Below the pieces are notes generated by a model. That model ran no database searches. It was given only the letters and a program-made list of their open reading frames with translations, and was not told the origin of the DNA. A stretch of DNA of 32,638 bases from Anaerolineales bacterium (GTDB taxonomy: Bacteria > Chloroflexota > Anaerolineae > Anaerolineales > Villigracilaceae). Both the position numbers and the translations under genes were made by a program. Numbering within the stretch: position 1 is the stretch's first letter; each line of letters starts with the position of its first letter. The stretch lies in assembly GCA_020847435.1 (NCBI GenBank), contig JADLBX010000057.1:1-32638 (forward strand), in the 5' to 3' direction. Positions 15,475 through 24,181 of this stretch are shown in pieces.

Positions 15475-16275
15475 TTAGGGGGTGGGCGTGGGGGTTTTCA
15501 AAATATCGGGGATGACGACCATGTCGAGATTCACCGAACCGCCCGAAAGATGGCTGATCGTCAAAATATGAGTGCCGTTGAGTAACATGGGTGAGACCCA
15601 TTCGCTTTGCTTGACCACGCCTGCCGATTCGTCGAGGTCGTATTCAAGCCCGTCGAGGTTGATGCGGATGATTCCCAAACTCGAACCCGATTGGTAAAAA
15701 ATGCGCACTTGTTCGCCAATGAAACGAAACAGCGCCGAGTTGTCCAACGTGGTCGAAACGTGCAATGTGCCTTTTTCTACGCCGCTGACGTTGGTCTGCG
15801 AAACCCAATTGCCGATGTAGTCAATGCGTTGATCGGTGTCGTCGTATGTGCCGGGATTCAACGGCGCGTTCGAGGCTGTGGTCGGCGTCGGCGTAGACGG
15901 GCTGGCAGGGGTGCGCGTCGGCGAGGCGATTGAGATGATGTCGTCCTCCGCAGTTGGCGAGGCGGTGCGCGTCGGCGGGCGACCGGGGCGCTCGGTGGGC
16001 GTGGTTTTTTTAGTCGCTGTTTCTTCTGCTGGTTCGCCTTCGCCGGCAGTTTCGGTTTCGAGCGTCGGCGTATCTGTGGGGGTTAGCGTTGTGAATCCCG
16101 GCTCGGTCCCCAATAACACAAATTGGAAAGGTGTGTTGGTGGTTTCAACCGGCGTGACGCTGCGGAACGCGCTGAGTCGCGCCAGCAAAAGCACGAGACA
16201 GATGCCGAAGATTGAAAATGCGCCGAAGACGAGCGGGGGAATCAACGAACGATCGAAGGGCGGTTTGTTATCCAT
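15475..16275 (-). CDS. Membrane-anchored Thr/Pro-rich protein with C-terminal beta domain
   Basis: This 266-residue protein has a short cytoplasmic tail, one membrane helix (about 17-34) and a long Thr/Pro/Glu-rich linker (about 45-140) with repeated TPT motifs. A beta-rich domain of about 125 residues follows (YIGNWVSQ..., SALFRFIGEQVRIFYQSG, GIIRINLDG, HILTISHLSGGSVNLDMVVI) with the look of a carbohydrate-binding or galactose-binding-like sandwich. It ends in TPTPTP. I chose the ATG at 16275, which lies one nt after the aminotransferase stop, so translation is probably coupled. An extracellular binding role is inferred from architecture only. Confidence 0.75.
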   Translation of the reverse strand: MDNKPPFDRSLIPPLVFGAFSIFGICLVLLLARLSAFRSVTPVETTNTPFQFVLLGTEPGFTTLTPTDTPTLETETAGEGEPAEETATKKTTPTERPGRPPTRTASPTAEDDIISIASPTRTPASPSTPTPTTASNAPLNPGTYDDTDQRIDYIGNWVSQTNVSGVEKGTLHVSTTLDNSALFRFIGEQVRIFYQSGSSLGIIRINLDGLEYDLDESAGVVKQSEWVSPMLLNGTHILTISHLSGGSVNLDMVVIPDILKTPTPTP

Positions 16276-16276
16276 C

Positions 16277-17626
16277 TCACGCAGTCTCTTTGTCTGTGAT
16301 CTCCAGCGCCTTGTCCAAAACTTCAAACCCCTCGCGCAATTGCTCCTCGGTTACGATCAACGGCGGGATGATCAACGCCGTATGCCAATGTGTGTATAAA
16401 AATAATCCGTGATCGAGGCAATATTTTTTCAACGCGTTCATCGCGGGCGAAGATTGATTCCAGGGCGCCATCGGCTCTTTCGTTTTACGGTCTTTGACCA
16501 ATTCAAGGATGCCGAACAAGCCGATCGCGCGGACTTCGCCAACGGAGGGATGCGCCTCGCCGAGATCGTTCAACATCCGCTTCAACACCGGACCCATGCC
16601 TGCCGCGCGTTGGGGAATCTGATCGTCCTTCATCGCGCGGATGTTCGCCACCGCCGCCGCCAGCGAAATGGGATGGGAGGTGTATGTGAGTCCGCTCTCG
16701 AACGGCGTATTGTTGAACGCGGCGGCGATCTCCGGTTTCATTGCCACCGCGCCCAGCGGCGCGTAGGCGGAGGTGAGTCCTTTTGCCATGGTGATGATGT
16801 CCGGCACAACGTCCCAGTGTTCGATCGCAAACCACTTTCCGGTGCGGCCGAAGCCGCTCATCACTTCGTCGGCGATCATCACGATGCCGTATTTGTCGCA
16901 CAATGCGCGCACGCCTTGCATGTATCCATCTGGCGGAATGATGATGCCGTTCGTGCCGGTGACCGACTCCATCAGAATCGCGGCGATGGATTCGGGTCCC
17001 TCGTAGAGGATGATCTCCTCGAGGTGATTCAAATAGTCGCGCGTGAACTCCTCCTCGGAAATCTCCGCGTTCGTGCGGTGGAAGGTGGAGCGATAACGAT
17101 ACGGGTCGAGGAAGTGGACGACGCCGGTCATCAAGTTCGGCTCCCACGCGACGCGGCGGGGGTCGCCGGTCGCCGCCATCGCGCCGGCAGTCGCCCCGTG
17201 GTAAGACCGGTAGCGCGTCAAAATTTTGTGCCGCCGCGTGTAGCCGCGCGCCAGTTTGATCGCGTTCTCGTTGGCATCCGCGCCGCCGAGGGTGAAGAGA
17301 ATCTTCGTCAGGGCTTGATGCGGGGTGATATCCGCCACTGTTTTGGCGGCGAGCGCGCGGATTTTTGTGGTCATGCCGGGCGCGGCGTAGGGGAGTTCCG
17401 CCGCCTGCTCTTGCATGGCTTTGATGATGCGCTCGTCGCCGTGACCGATGTTGACGCACATCGTCATCGAGTTGAAGTCGAGGTAGCGTTTGTCGTCCAT
17501 GTCCCAAAAATAGACGCCTTTGGCGCGCTTCACCGCAATGGGGTTAACTTTCGCCTGCGCCGACCAAGTGTAAAACACATGCTCTTTTGATAACTCTATA
17601 ATTTCATCGTCGGGGAGTTCAAACAT
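16277..17626 (-). CDS. Class-III pyridoxal-phosphate aminotransferase
   Basis: This 449-residue fold-type I class-III aminotransferase has the pocket ADEVMSGFGRTG with the PLP N1-binding Asp253 and the Schiff-base Lys282 in ITMAKGLTSAYAPLG. It resembles omega-aminotransferases such as taurine-pyruvate or putrescine/beta-alanine types (FYTWSAQ near the start, TGTNGIIIPPDGYM). The exact amino donor cannot be told by eye. The ATG at 17626 has GAGG upstream; an alternative ATG lies at 17638 (453 residues). It is followed by the anchored Thr/Pro-rich protein with a one-nt gap. No pathway partners are adjacent. Confidence 0.88.
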   Translation of the reverse strand: MFELPDDEIIELSKEHVFYTWSAQAKVNPIAVKRAKGVYFWDMDDKRYLDFNSMTMCVNIGHGDERIIKAMQEQAAELPYAAPGMTTKIRALAAKTVADITPHQALTKILFTLGGADANENAIKLARGYTRRHKILTRYRSYHGATAGAMAATGDPRRVAWEPNLMTGVVHFLDPYRYRSTFHRTNAEISEEEFTRDYLNHLEEIILYEGPESIAAILMESVTGTNGIIIPPDGYMQGVRALCDKYGIVMIADEVMSGFGRTGKWFAIEHWDVVPDIITMAKGLTSAYAPLGAVAMKPEIAAAFNNTPFESGLTYTSHPISLAAAVANIRAMKDDQIPQRAAGMGPVLKRMLNDLGEAHPSVGEVRAIGLFGILELVKDRKTKEPMAPWNQSSPAMNALKKYCLDHGLFLYTHWHTALIIPPLIVTEEQLREGFEVLDKALEITDKETA

Positions 17627-17705
17627 TCCATGCCTCATTACGCGTTTACCTGTCTCCGTGTTTACGTATTTCCCTTCGGATTATACCCTCCACATTTTCC
17701 GGCGC

Positions 17706-17734
17706 TTGTGATAAACTCCGCCCGCTTTAATAAT
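17706..17734 (+). promoter_or_regulatory. Predicted promoter of the rpsF-ssb-rpsR block
   Basis: TTGTGA (17706-17711) and AATAAT (17729-17734) are separated by exactly 17 nt, about 80 nt before the rpsF start. The region just upstream (17643-17670) is a TTTACCTGTCTCCGTG-type low-complexity repeat. Confidence 0.5.
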
Positions 17735-17757
17735 AGGCGCCTAAAACGTGCCTTTCC

Positions 17758-17789
17758 GCTCCCGGCGGACCGACGGTTTGAACGGGAGC
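17758..17789 (+). promoter_or_regulatory. Candidate S6:S18 autoregulatory leader hairpin
   Basis: GCTCCCG (17758-17764) pairs perfectly with CGGGAGC (17783-17789), enclosing an 18-nt loop region containing GGACCGACGG. rpsF leaders in many bacteria contain a stem with an exposed CCG that binds the S6:S18 heterodimer. Position and the CCG (17770-17772 region) fit, but I could not test the consensus. The Shine-Dalgarno AAGGAGG begins at about 17801. Confidence 0.45.
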
Positions 17790-17816
17790 AATCCCATGGA
17801 AAGGAGGAATTCCCTC

Positions 17817-18101
17817 ATGCGAAACTATGAATTGGTCTGTATCATCCAGCCCGAACTGGATGAAGCCGCTTTCAAAGGCGCGGTCGAACGCGTTCAAGGC
17901 TGGGTCACCGAATCCGGCGGGACGGTGGACAAAGTGGATGTTTGGGGACGCCGCAGGCTGGCGTATCACATCCGCAAACAGCGCGAAGGACAGTATGTCC
18001 TGCTTAATTTGACGCTGGAACCGAAAGCCACCGCCGACCTGGAACGCAATATCCGCTACCTTGAACCGGTCATGCGTCACATGCTTGTGGCGGCGGGATA
18101 A
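17817..18101 (+). CDS. rpsF: 30S ribosomal protein S6
   Basis: This 94-residue S6 begins MRNYELVCIIQPELDEAAF, with the expected GGTVDKVDVWGRRRLAYHIRKQ block in the middle and a RNIRYLEPVMRHML helix at the end. S6 binds S18 on the 30S platform. I chose the ATG at 17817 because a full AAGGAGG lies 10 nt upstream; the frame is open further upstream (ATG at 17748), but that part overlaps the leader hairpin. The neighbours ssb and rpsR form the widely conserved rpsF-ssb-rpsR order. Confidence 0.97.
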   Translation: MRNYELVCIIQPELDEAAFKGAVERVQGWVTESGGTVDKVDVWGRRRLAYHIRKQREGQYVLLNLTLEPKATADLERNIRYLEPVMRHMLVAAG

Positions 18102-18112
18102 CTTGAAGCGCG

Positions 18113-18174
18113 GCAAGATTCATCTTGCTTTTTCAGGTTTTGTAGAGTGCGGCGCAAAGTGAACTTTGCGGTAC
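18113..18174. repeat. REP palindrome pair between rpsF and ssb
   Basis: GCAAGAT-TC-ATCTTGC (18113-18128), followed by TTTTT, and CGCAAAGT-GA-ACTTTGCG (18153-18170), followed by GTAC, are two members of the REP family around the RAYT gene. The first, with its T-run, could attenuate read-through from rpsF into ssb. Confidence 0.8.
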
Positions 18175-18230
18175 GCGTAATTGCAGGAAATTTAATCGAA
18201 CGGTTGTAAGAATCACACAAGGAGGATGAT

Positions 18231-18656
18231 ATGAGCCGAGGTTTGAATAAGGTTCAAATTATTGGTCACCTCGGGCGCGAACCGGAGATGCGTTATACGC
18301 CCTCCGGCAAGCCGGTGACCACGTTCACGGTGGCGGTCAGCCGCTCGTGGAGTTCCACCGACGGTGAGCGTCATAGCGAAACCGAATGGTTTAACATCGT
18401 CGCCTTCGGCAACCTTGCCGAAACGTGCAAGCAATATCTGGTGAAGGGCAAGCAGGTTTACATTGACGGACGCCTGCAAACCCGTCGCTGGGACGACAAG
18501 GAAGGCGGCAAACATTCGATCGTCGAGATCGTCGCGGGCGAGATGATCATGCTCGGTGACCGCCGCGACCAAAACAACCAGCAGGCGCACGCGCCGTCCG
18601 AGGCTGAAGCCCAGGCAGGCGAAGCGTCTCCGTTCGAGGATGAATTTCCTTTTTAA
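18231..18656 (+). CDS. ssb: Single-stranded DNA-binding protein
   Basis: This 141-residue bacterial SSB has an OB-fold over residues 1-108 (LNKVQIIGHLGREPEMRYTPSG, TEWFNIVAFGNLAE, VYIDGRLQTRRW). A short Gln/Ala/Glu-rich linker leads to the acidic interaction tip FEDEFPF, matching the DDIPF-type tail that recruits repair and replication proteins. A strong AAGGAGG precedes the ATG. It sits between rpsF and rpsR as in many genomes. Confidence 0.97.
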   Translation: MSRGLNKVQIIGHLGREPEMRYTPSGKPVTTFTVAVSRSWSSTDGERHSETEWFNIVAFGNLAETCKQYLVKGKQVYIDGRLQTRRWDDKEGGKHSIVEIVAGEMIMLGDRRDQNNQQAHAPSEAEAQAGEASPFEDEFPF

Positions 18657-18705
18657 CTAGTCACGGGAGCGTAGGCTTCCGCGAATCAATTCTGGAGTAT
18701 TACCA

Positions 18706-18999
18706 ATGGCTGAAGAAAGAGAACAACGCAGGTCGTCGGAGGGCGGCGAAGGCGGCGGCGAACGCCGTTTCTTTGCAAAACCCAAGTTCTGTCAATTTTG
18801 CGCGGACAAAACCCTGACGATTGATTACAAGAAAATTGACTTGCTCCGCAAATATGTCGGCGAGGATGGGCGCATCCGCCCGCGTCGGCAAACCGGCGCG
18901 TGCGCGCGGCATCAGCGTGTGGTGGCGGTGGCGGTGAAGCAAGCGCGGCAGATCGCGCTCTTGCCCTTCTCGGGGTCGCACGCGGACGACGGTCGCTGA
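18706..18999 (+). CDS. rpsR: 30S ribosomal protein S18
   Basis: This 97-residue S18 core reads FCQFCADK...IDYKKIDLLRKYV...RIRPRRQTGACARHQRVVAVAVKQARQIALLPF. Cys29, Cys32 and Cys66 with His69 suggest the zinc-binding (C+) form. A Glu/Gly/Arg-rich N-terminal extension of about 20 residues precedes the core. It forms the S6-S18 pair on the platform. The gene that often follows, rplI, is absent here; a foldase takes its place. Confidence 0.96.
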   Translation: MAEEREQRRSSEGGEGGGERRFFAKPKFCQFCADKTLTIDYKKIDLLRKYVGEDGRIRPRRQTGACARHQRVVAVAVKQARQIALLPFSGSHADDGR

Positions 19000-19000
19000 G

Positions 19001-19047
19001 CCAGACTGCACGTCTGGTATGAAGCGTTTTTTTTCGAGGCGCTTCAT
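19001..19047 (+). terminator. Two hairpins after rpsR
   Basis: CCAGAC/GTCTGG (19001-19006 with 19012-19017) is followed directly by ATGAAGCG/CGCTTCAT (19019-19026 with 19040-19047), whose loop contains eight T. Together they may act as a terminator or processing site at the end of the ribosomal block. There is no T-run after the second stem. Confidence 0.4.
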
Positions 19048-19076
19048 ATTATTAAAGCGTGCCGTGGAATCCATCT

Positions 19077-20366
19077 ATGTCCAATCAAAATCCATCCCCC
19101 AAGCCCGCCACCAAGAAGCACATCGCGCGGCTCGAACGCGAACGGCGTCAGGCGAATTTACTGCGCTGGATCGTGTTCGGCGCCATCGCGCTGGTTGCGG
19201 GCGTGATCGGCTACGGCTATCTCGATTTGAATTATCTGCAACTCAGGAAGCCTGTTGCGGAAGTGAACGGCGAGATCATTACGATCAAGCAATGGCAGGA
19301 GCGCGTGCAGGTCCAGCGGCTGATCCTGCTCAGTCAATACAAGCAGGCGGCTTTCCAGCAAAATTTCGGCATTGACACCTCCCAGCAACAACAGAGCATC
19401 CTGCTGACCCTACAGCAGCCGGTGTTGCTCGGACAGCAAGCGCTGGATGTGCTCGTCGAAGAAACGCTCATCCGCCAGCAGGCGAAAAAACTCGGCATCA
19501 CGGTCAGCGAGGAGGAGTTGGACCAGACGATCCAAGCCGCGTACGGTTTTTTCCCAAACGGCACTGAAACGCCGGAGGCTACCGCGACTGCATTCGCCTT
19601 TCCGACTTTGTCGTCCCAACAATTGACGTTGTACCCCTCCACCGCCACGCCGACGGAATTCCTCACACCGACGCCCACGCAGACCAGCGTTCCGAATCCT
19701 GCCGTGACTTCGACTGCCACAGCCACTCCAGCGCCTGCAACCCCAACGTTTGTCCCGCTCCCGGCAACGGCCACCTCCACGCCTTACACGCTCGACGGGT
19801 TTAACAACACCTACGCCACCGCCGTCGCAGAATTCGATACCGACGGTATCAGCGAGGCGACGATCCGTGAGGTCTATGAAGCGGGCTTACTGCGCAAGAA
19901 AGTCATGGACGCGGTCACCGCAGACACATCGCATACCGAGGAGCAAGTCTGGGCGCGTCATATCCTGTTGGAGGACGCGCAGACCACCGGTATTGTCCGC
20001 GCGTTGTTGCTCGGCGGCAGGGATTTTGCCGAGACCGCCAAAGAATTTTCGAAAGATACCGGCTCCGGCATGAACGGCGGCGACCTCGGTTGGTTCGGCA
20101 AAGGCCAAATGGTTACCGAATTTGAAAACGCCGCGTTCAGCCAGAAGATCGGCGAGATCGGTGAACCGATCCAGACCCAGTTCGGCTTCCACATCATTCA
20201 AGTGTTGGGCCGCACAGACATTCCATTGGATGAAAGCCAATACGCACAAAAACGCCAGACTGAGTTCACCGCGTGGGTTGAAAAGATCAAGAGCGAATCT
20301 GCCATCCTGATCCATGAGGAATGGCGCAATCTCGTCCCCCCCGCGCCGGAAGGCTTCGGTCAATAA
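19077..20366 (+). CDS. Membrane-anchored parvulin-type peptidyl-prolyl isomerase (foldase)
   Basis: This 429-residue protein has a basic cytoplasmic N-terminus, a membrane helix (about 28-46) and a SurA/PrsA-like N domain (VAEVNGEIITIKQWQERV). An inserted Thr/Pro-rich segment lies at about 165-237. A PPIC rotamase domain follows at about 290-378 (VWARHILLED, GGDLGWFGKGQMVTEFENAAF, TQFGFHIIQVLGR). It would help fold secreted proteins outside the membrane. The ATG at 19077 is chosen (an alternative is 19059); the Shine-Dalgarno is weak for both. The low-complexity insert splits the chaperone part from the rotamase and resembles the linkers of other exported proteins in this window. Confidence 0.88.
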   Translation: MSNQNPSPKPATKKHIARLERERRQANLLRWIVFGAIALVAGVIGYGYLDLNYLQLRKPVAEVNGEIITIKQWQERVQVQRLILLSQYKQAAFQQNFGIDTSQQQQSILLTLQQPVLLGQQALDVLVEETLIRQQAKKLGITVSEEELDQTIQAAYGFFPNGTETPEATATAFAFPTLSSQQLTLYPSTATPTEFLTPTPTQTSVPNPAVTSTATATPAPATPTFVPLPATATSTPYTLDGFNNTYATAVAEFDTDGISEATIREVYEAGLLRKKVMDAVTADTSHTEEQVWARHILLEDAQTTGIVRALLLGGRDFAETAKEFSKDTGSGMNGGDLGWFGKGQMVTEFENAAFSQKIGEIGEPIQTQFGFHIIQVLGRTDIPLDESQYAQKRQTEFTAWVEKIKSESAILIHEEWRNLVPPAPEGFGQ

Positions 20367-20437
20367 CAACTCCGCGCGCTCTGCGACTGGAACCGCGTTC
20401 TTGAATCAAGCGCGCCAAAACCATCCGTAGTGAGATA

Positions 20438-20476
20438 AACAAAAATCGCCCGCCTCATTTCGAGTCGGGCGATTTT
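20438..20476. terminator. Bidirectional intrinsic terminator between convergent foldase and smc genes
   Basis: AAAATCGCCCG and CGGGCGATTTT form an 11-bp perfect stem around a 13-nt loop (about 20442-20476). There are A-rich sequences before it and T-rich sequences after it, so both strands have a U-run. Confidence 0.85.
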
Positions 20477-20560
20477 CAATTCTCCAATTCTCCAATTCTC
20501 CAATCCCCAATTACCATTTACCAATTACCATTTACCAATTACCATTTACCAATTACTTTT
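20477..20560. repeat. Low-complexity tandem repeats downstream of smc
   Basis: Three CAATTCTC units are followed by three and a half copies of AATTACCATTTACC (14-nt period). The same sequence vocabulary appears inside recJ (13740-13790). No spacers, so not a CRISPR. Confidence 0.85.
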
Positions 20561-23500
20561 ACCCCCTCTTCATCATCTCGTCCGTCACCTGATCCAACCT
20601 CAAACTCACGATCTGACTCGCCGAATCGCGTCCCATCGTGATGCCATAGATCACATCCGCCGCTTGGACAGTGTTGCGGTTATGCGTGATGACGATGAAC
20701 TGCGTCTCCTTGCTCAACTCCAACAGCAGATCGCGGAAGCGACCGACATTCGCCTCGTCGAGCATCGCGTCTACCTCATCCATCACGCAGACAGGCGTCG
20801 GCGAAACTTTGAGCAAGGCAAACACCAACGCGACGGCGGTCAGACTCCGCTCGCCACCTGAGAGCAGAGCCAGTCCCTGCTCACGCCGACCTGGCAAGCG
20901 CGCTTCGATCTCGATTCCCGTTTCGACCAAATTATCGGGGTCGGTCAATGCCAGCCGCGCCGAGCCGCCGCCGAACAAACGTGTGAACATCGCGCGGAAT
21001 TGTTTATCCACCGCGTCGAATGTTTTCGAGAACGATTGCTTCGTCAATTCATCAAGCTCGGCGATGACTTGTCGCAAATCCGCTTCGGCTTTGCGGAGAT
21101 CGTCCACTTGCGAGCGCATGAACGAATACCGTTCCGACTCGGCGTCGAACTCCTGTTTCGCTTCGGGGTTAATCGGACCCATCCGCCTCATGCGAGCGCG
21201 GTTTTGAGTCAACTGCGTTTCGAGTTCGGGCGAAATTTCCGTCACAACGGGCAAATCTTCCACCATGCCTTCAAACGGAAGCGGCACAGGTCCCGCCACA
21301 TCCGCCGCGTACTCGAACATCACTAAACCGAAATCGTCGGTAATTTTTTGCTGCAAATTTTCCAACGACTCTTGCTTGCGCATCAATTCCAATTGCGCTT
21401 GCCCTTGCAAACGTTCGCTCGCCGCCAGTCCACGCTGGGCGTTCGCCTCGCCGTCCTGCAAGCGCGCTTCTTCTTGCTCGGCGGTTTCCAATTCTTTTTC
21501 AGCGGGGTCAATGTTCACGCGCAAACCTTGAATCTGCGACTGCAATCCGCCTTCGCGTTCGCGCAACGAGGTCTTTTCATTTTCCAATCCGTTCAATGAA
21601 GACTCAACTTCACTTAAACGCGTTGCGATCTCTGCGCGCCGCGCATCGAATCGCTCGACCTCTTTTCCTCGTTCCTCTTTCCTCGAGCGCGCATCGTCCA
21701 GCGCGCGCTCAGCCACCGCCACACGCGTCCCCCAATACGTCGCCTGATTTTGCGTCTCCGCCAAATCCGTTTCAGACAACTGCAACGTCAACACGCGCAC
21801 ATCTTCCTGCGCGCTAGACGAACCCGTTTCGATCTCAACCAACGCTTGATTCAAATTCGTTTGGATGGACGCCGCCTCGTCCATTTCCGATTTCAATTGG
21901 ATGTGCTGACTCCTCTGCCACTCCAACTGACGACGAGCCGCTTCAGACTCCAATTCAGCCTGCCTCTCCAACTCTTGAGCCTTTTCCACGCCGACGCGCG
22001 CCTCACGCGCCGCTCCCTCGGCTTGACTCAATTCCACGTGCGCGCCCGAGATTTTTTCGGCAAGCGAATCAACCTCTCGATTCAACGACTCGATCTGTGC
22101 CTCCAACGCGGACAGGGATTCGGTCAACTCGCGCTTTTGGCGCGGACGACTCAACGCGGAGGATGAAGCGGTCTTCCCAGCGACGATCAAGCCGTCGCCG
22201 CGGAAAACTTCGCCGCGCAACGTCACTACACGCGCGTGTGTCGGCAAATCCCGAATCAACCGCCGCGCGCTGACGCGGTCGCGCACGATCAATGTTTGCC
22301 CGAGCAAGGCGCGCGCCGCCGCGCGAAATTCGTCGTTGACGTTCAACAATTCCGATGCGACGCCCAAACACGATTCGTCGTTCGGCTTTGCAAGCGGTTC
22401 GCGCGCGTGATTTTCAAGCGGAAGCAAAACCGCTCGCCCCGCATTGTCCGCTTCGAGCAGTTGCAACGCGTCTTCGATCTCGTCGGCATCGAGCATGATC
22501 GCATCGAGCGCGTCGCCCAGCGCGGCGGAGATCGCAGTTTCGAGTTCGGCGGGCACGTCGAGCGCCGCGCTCAACGCGCCGCGCGCTCGTTTGAGTTTGA
22601 ATTGCTGGGCGGCTTCGAGCAAAAAGCGCGCGCCTTCGGCATATCCCGCCAGCGACTGTTCTGCCTGCTCGATCACCTCAAGCTGCGTTTTGACGCGGGT
22701 ATGTTCGGCGAGTTTGTTCGCGCGTTCTTCATTCATCGCGCGGCGTTCTTCCTCGAGTGAAGCGACATCTCTCTTTCCACTTTCCACTTTCTCTTGCGCC
22801 AATCGCGTTTTATCTTCCGCCTCTTCCAGCGCCTTCCGCGCCTCGCCATATTTTTCACCGACTGTCCGTGAATTCGTTTCAGCCGCTTCAATCGTCTTTT
22901 CCGCCGCGCTCAATCGAGTCTGCAAATTTTCAAGCCGCGACTTCAACTCGCCCAACCGCGCCTGCGATTCGGCGCGTTGCATCGTCCATTGTTCGATCTG
23001 CGAGCGGGCAAAAGTTAGTTTTTCTTCGAGAGCCGCGCGATCCGATTGTCCGCTTTGCAATTTCAGTTGCGCGTCGCCCAGTTGACGTTGCGCTTCGTCG
23101 AATTCGTTTTGCAAACGCGTTCGTTCTTGCTCGGCTTCTTCGATGCGGGCGCGGATCGTCTTTTCTTCGTCGGCGACGCGTTCATTTTCGGCTTGCGCGG
23201 AAGTCTGCGCGGCGAGCAGGGAGCGGCGTCTTTCCTCCAGCACCGCGAGTTCGCGGCTGACCTCCTCGCGCTGACTGTGCAATTCCGCCGAAGTTCGATG
23301 CCACGCGTTGAGTTGCGAACGTAATTCTATGAATTTTTCACGGAAAGCGTTGTACTCCGCTTGCGCTTTTTGATGCGTCTCACGCGCCTCGTTTACACGC
23401 GCTTCCTGCGCCTTGACGGATTCCTTGGCGGTCGTTAATTCTTGTTGCGCGTGATGCCAGTGATAGCCATACCATTCGCGCAGAATTACTTTCAAATCCG

Positions 23501-24164
23501 CTTGGGCGCGGGAATATTCGATGGCGCGCTTCGCCTGTCGTTCGAGGCTTCGCAAGCGCGGCTCCAACTCGGACATGATGTCGAGCACACGTTCGAGGTT
23601 GCGCGTCGAGTTCTCGAGTCGCTTCAACGCTTCTTCGCGGCGGACGCGGTACAGCCCCACGCCTGCCGCCTCTTCAAACAAGCGACGACGCTCGTCGGCT
23701 TTCAACGCCAGCGAGGCGTCCACAAGTCCCTGACCGAGAATCGTGTAGGTCCGCTCCGACAAACCCGACGCGGCGAGCAGTTCGTTGAGGTCGCGCAAAC
23801 GCACGTGCTGGTCGTTCAGCAAATAATCGTTGTGACCGTCGCGGTAGGCGCGGCGCGTCATGCCGACTTCGGTGAAGTCAATGGGGAGCCAGCCGTTGGT
23901 GTTGTCGAAAACGATGTGGGCAGACGCCATCCCTGCGCGGGCGCGATGTTCCGAGCCGTTGAAGATCATGTCTTCGGTCTTTTTGCCGCGCAAGAGTGTG
24001 TACGATTGCTCGCCCAACACCCAGCGCAGCGCGTCCGCGATGTTTGATTTGCCCGAACCGTTCGGTCCGACAATGGCGGTGATGCCGCCCGCGAATTCGA
24101 AGACGCTCTTCGAGGCGAATGTTTTGTATCCTTGCAGTTCGAGGGATTTGAGTCTGAGGGGCAT
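20559..24164 (-). CDS. smc: Chromosome segregation protein SMC
   Basis: This 1201-residue protein of full SMC length compacts and segregates the chromosome as an ATP-driven homodimer with ScpA/ScpB. The N-terminal head has Walker A GPNGSGKS (33-40) and KSNIADALRWVLGEQ. Long coiled coils (about 170-500 and 680-1000) flank a hinge at about 510-670 (YAEGARFLLEA... to the LRGEVFRGDG region). The C-terminal head has the ABC signature LLSGGE (1100-1105) and Walker B VCVMDEVD (from 1125). The coding region is intact. The rnc gene lies just upstream, a common smc-rnc pairing, here separated by a repeat-filled gap of 138 nt. Confidence 0.97.
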   Translation of the reverse strand: MPLRLKSLELQGYKTFASKSVFEFAGGITAIVGPNGSGKSNIADALRWVLGEQSYTLLRGKKTEDMIFNGSEHRARAGMASAHIVFDNTNGWLPIDFTEVGMTRRAYRDGHNDYLLNDQHVRLRDLNELLAASGLSERTYTILGQGLVDASLALKADERRRLFEEAAGVGLYRVRREEALKRLENSTRNLERVLDIMSELEPRLRSLERQAKRAIEYSRAQADLKVILREWYGYHWHHAQQELTTAKESVKAQEARVNEARETHQKAQAEYNAFREKFIELRSQLNAWHRTSAELHSQREEVSRELAVLEERRRSLLAAQTSAQAENERVADEEKTIRARIEEAEQERTRLQNEFDEAQRQLGDAQLKLQSGQSDRAALEEKLTFARSQIEQWTMQRAESQARLGELKSRLENLQTRLSAAEKTIEAAETNSRTVGEKYGEARKALEEAEDKTRLAQEKVESGKRDVASLEEERRAMNEERANKLAEHTRVKTQLEVIEQAEQSLAGYAEGARFLLEAAQQFKLKRARGALSAALDVPAELETAISAALGDALDAIMLDADEIEDALQLLEADNAGRAVLLPLENHAREPLAKPNDESCLGVASELLNVNDEFRAAARALLGQTLIVRDRVSARRLIRDLPTHARVVTLRGEVFRGDGLIVAGKTASSSALSRPRQKRELTESLSALEAQIESLNREVDSLAEKISGAHVELSQAEGAAREARVGVEKAQELERQAELESEAARRQLEWQRSQHIQLKSEMDEAASIQTNLNQALVEIETGSSSAQEDVRVLTLQLSETDLAETQNQATYWGTRVAVAERALDDARSRKEERGKEVERFDARRAEIATRLSEVESSLNGLENEKTSLREREGGLQSQIQGLRVNIDPAEKELETAEQEEARLQDGEANAQRGLAASERLQGQAQLELMRKQESLENLQQKITDDFGLVMFEYAADVAGPVPLPFEGMVEDLPVVTEISPELETQLTQNRARMRRMGPINPEAKQEFDAESERYSFMRSQVDDLRKAEADLRQVIAELDELTKQSFSKTFDAVDKQFRAMFTRLFGGGSARLALTDPDNLVETGIEIEARLPGRREQGLALLSGGERSLTAVALVFALLKVSPTPVCVMDEVDAMLDEANVGRFRDLLLELSKETQFIVITHNRNTVQAADVIYGITMGRDSASQIVSLRLDQVTDEMMKRG

Positions 24165-24181
24165 GGTGAGGTTTGGGAATA

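Noticed and set aside
15836-16399. ORF rich in Val and Ser on the plus strand
   Set aside because: It is antisense to the Thr/Pro-rich linker of the minus-strand anchored protein and reflects its codon bias.
16409-17590. Long plus-strand ORF of 393 codons rich in Arg and His
   Set aside because: It is antisense to the class-III aminotransferase, whose motifs are complete; the shadow has no domain features.
19334-19780. Val/Ala/Gly-rich minus-strand ORF
   Set aside because: It is antisense to the Thr/Pro-rich insert of the foldase, with no ribosome site or recognisable domain.
20477-20560. CRISPR array
   Set aside because: Units are 8 and 14 nt, directly adjacent, with no unique spacers, and no cas genes are in the window.
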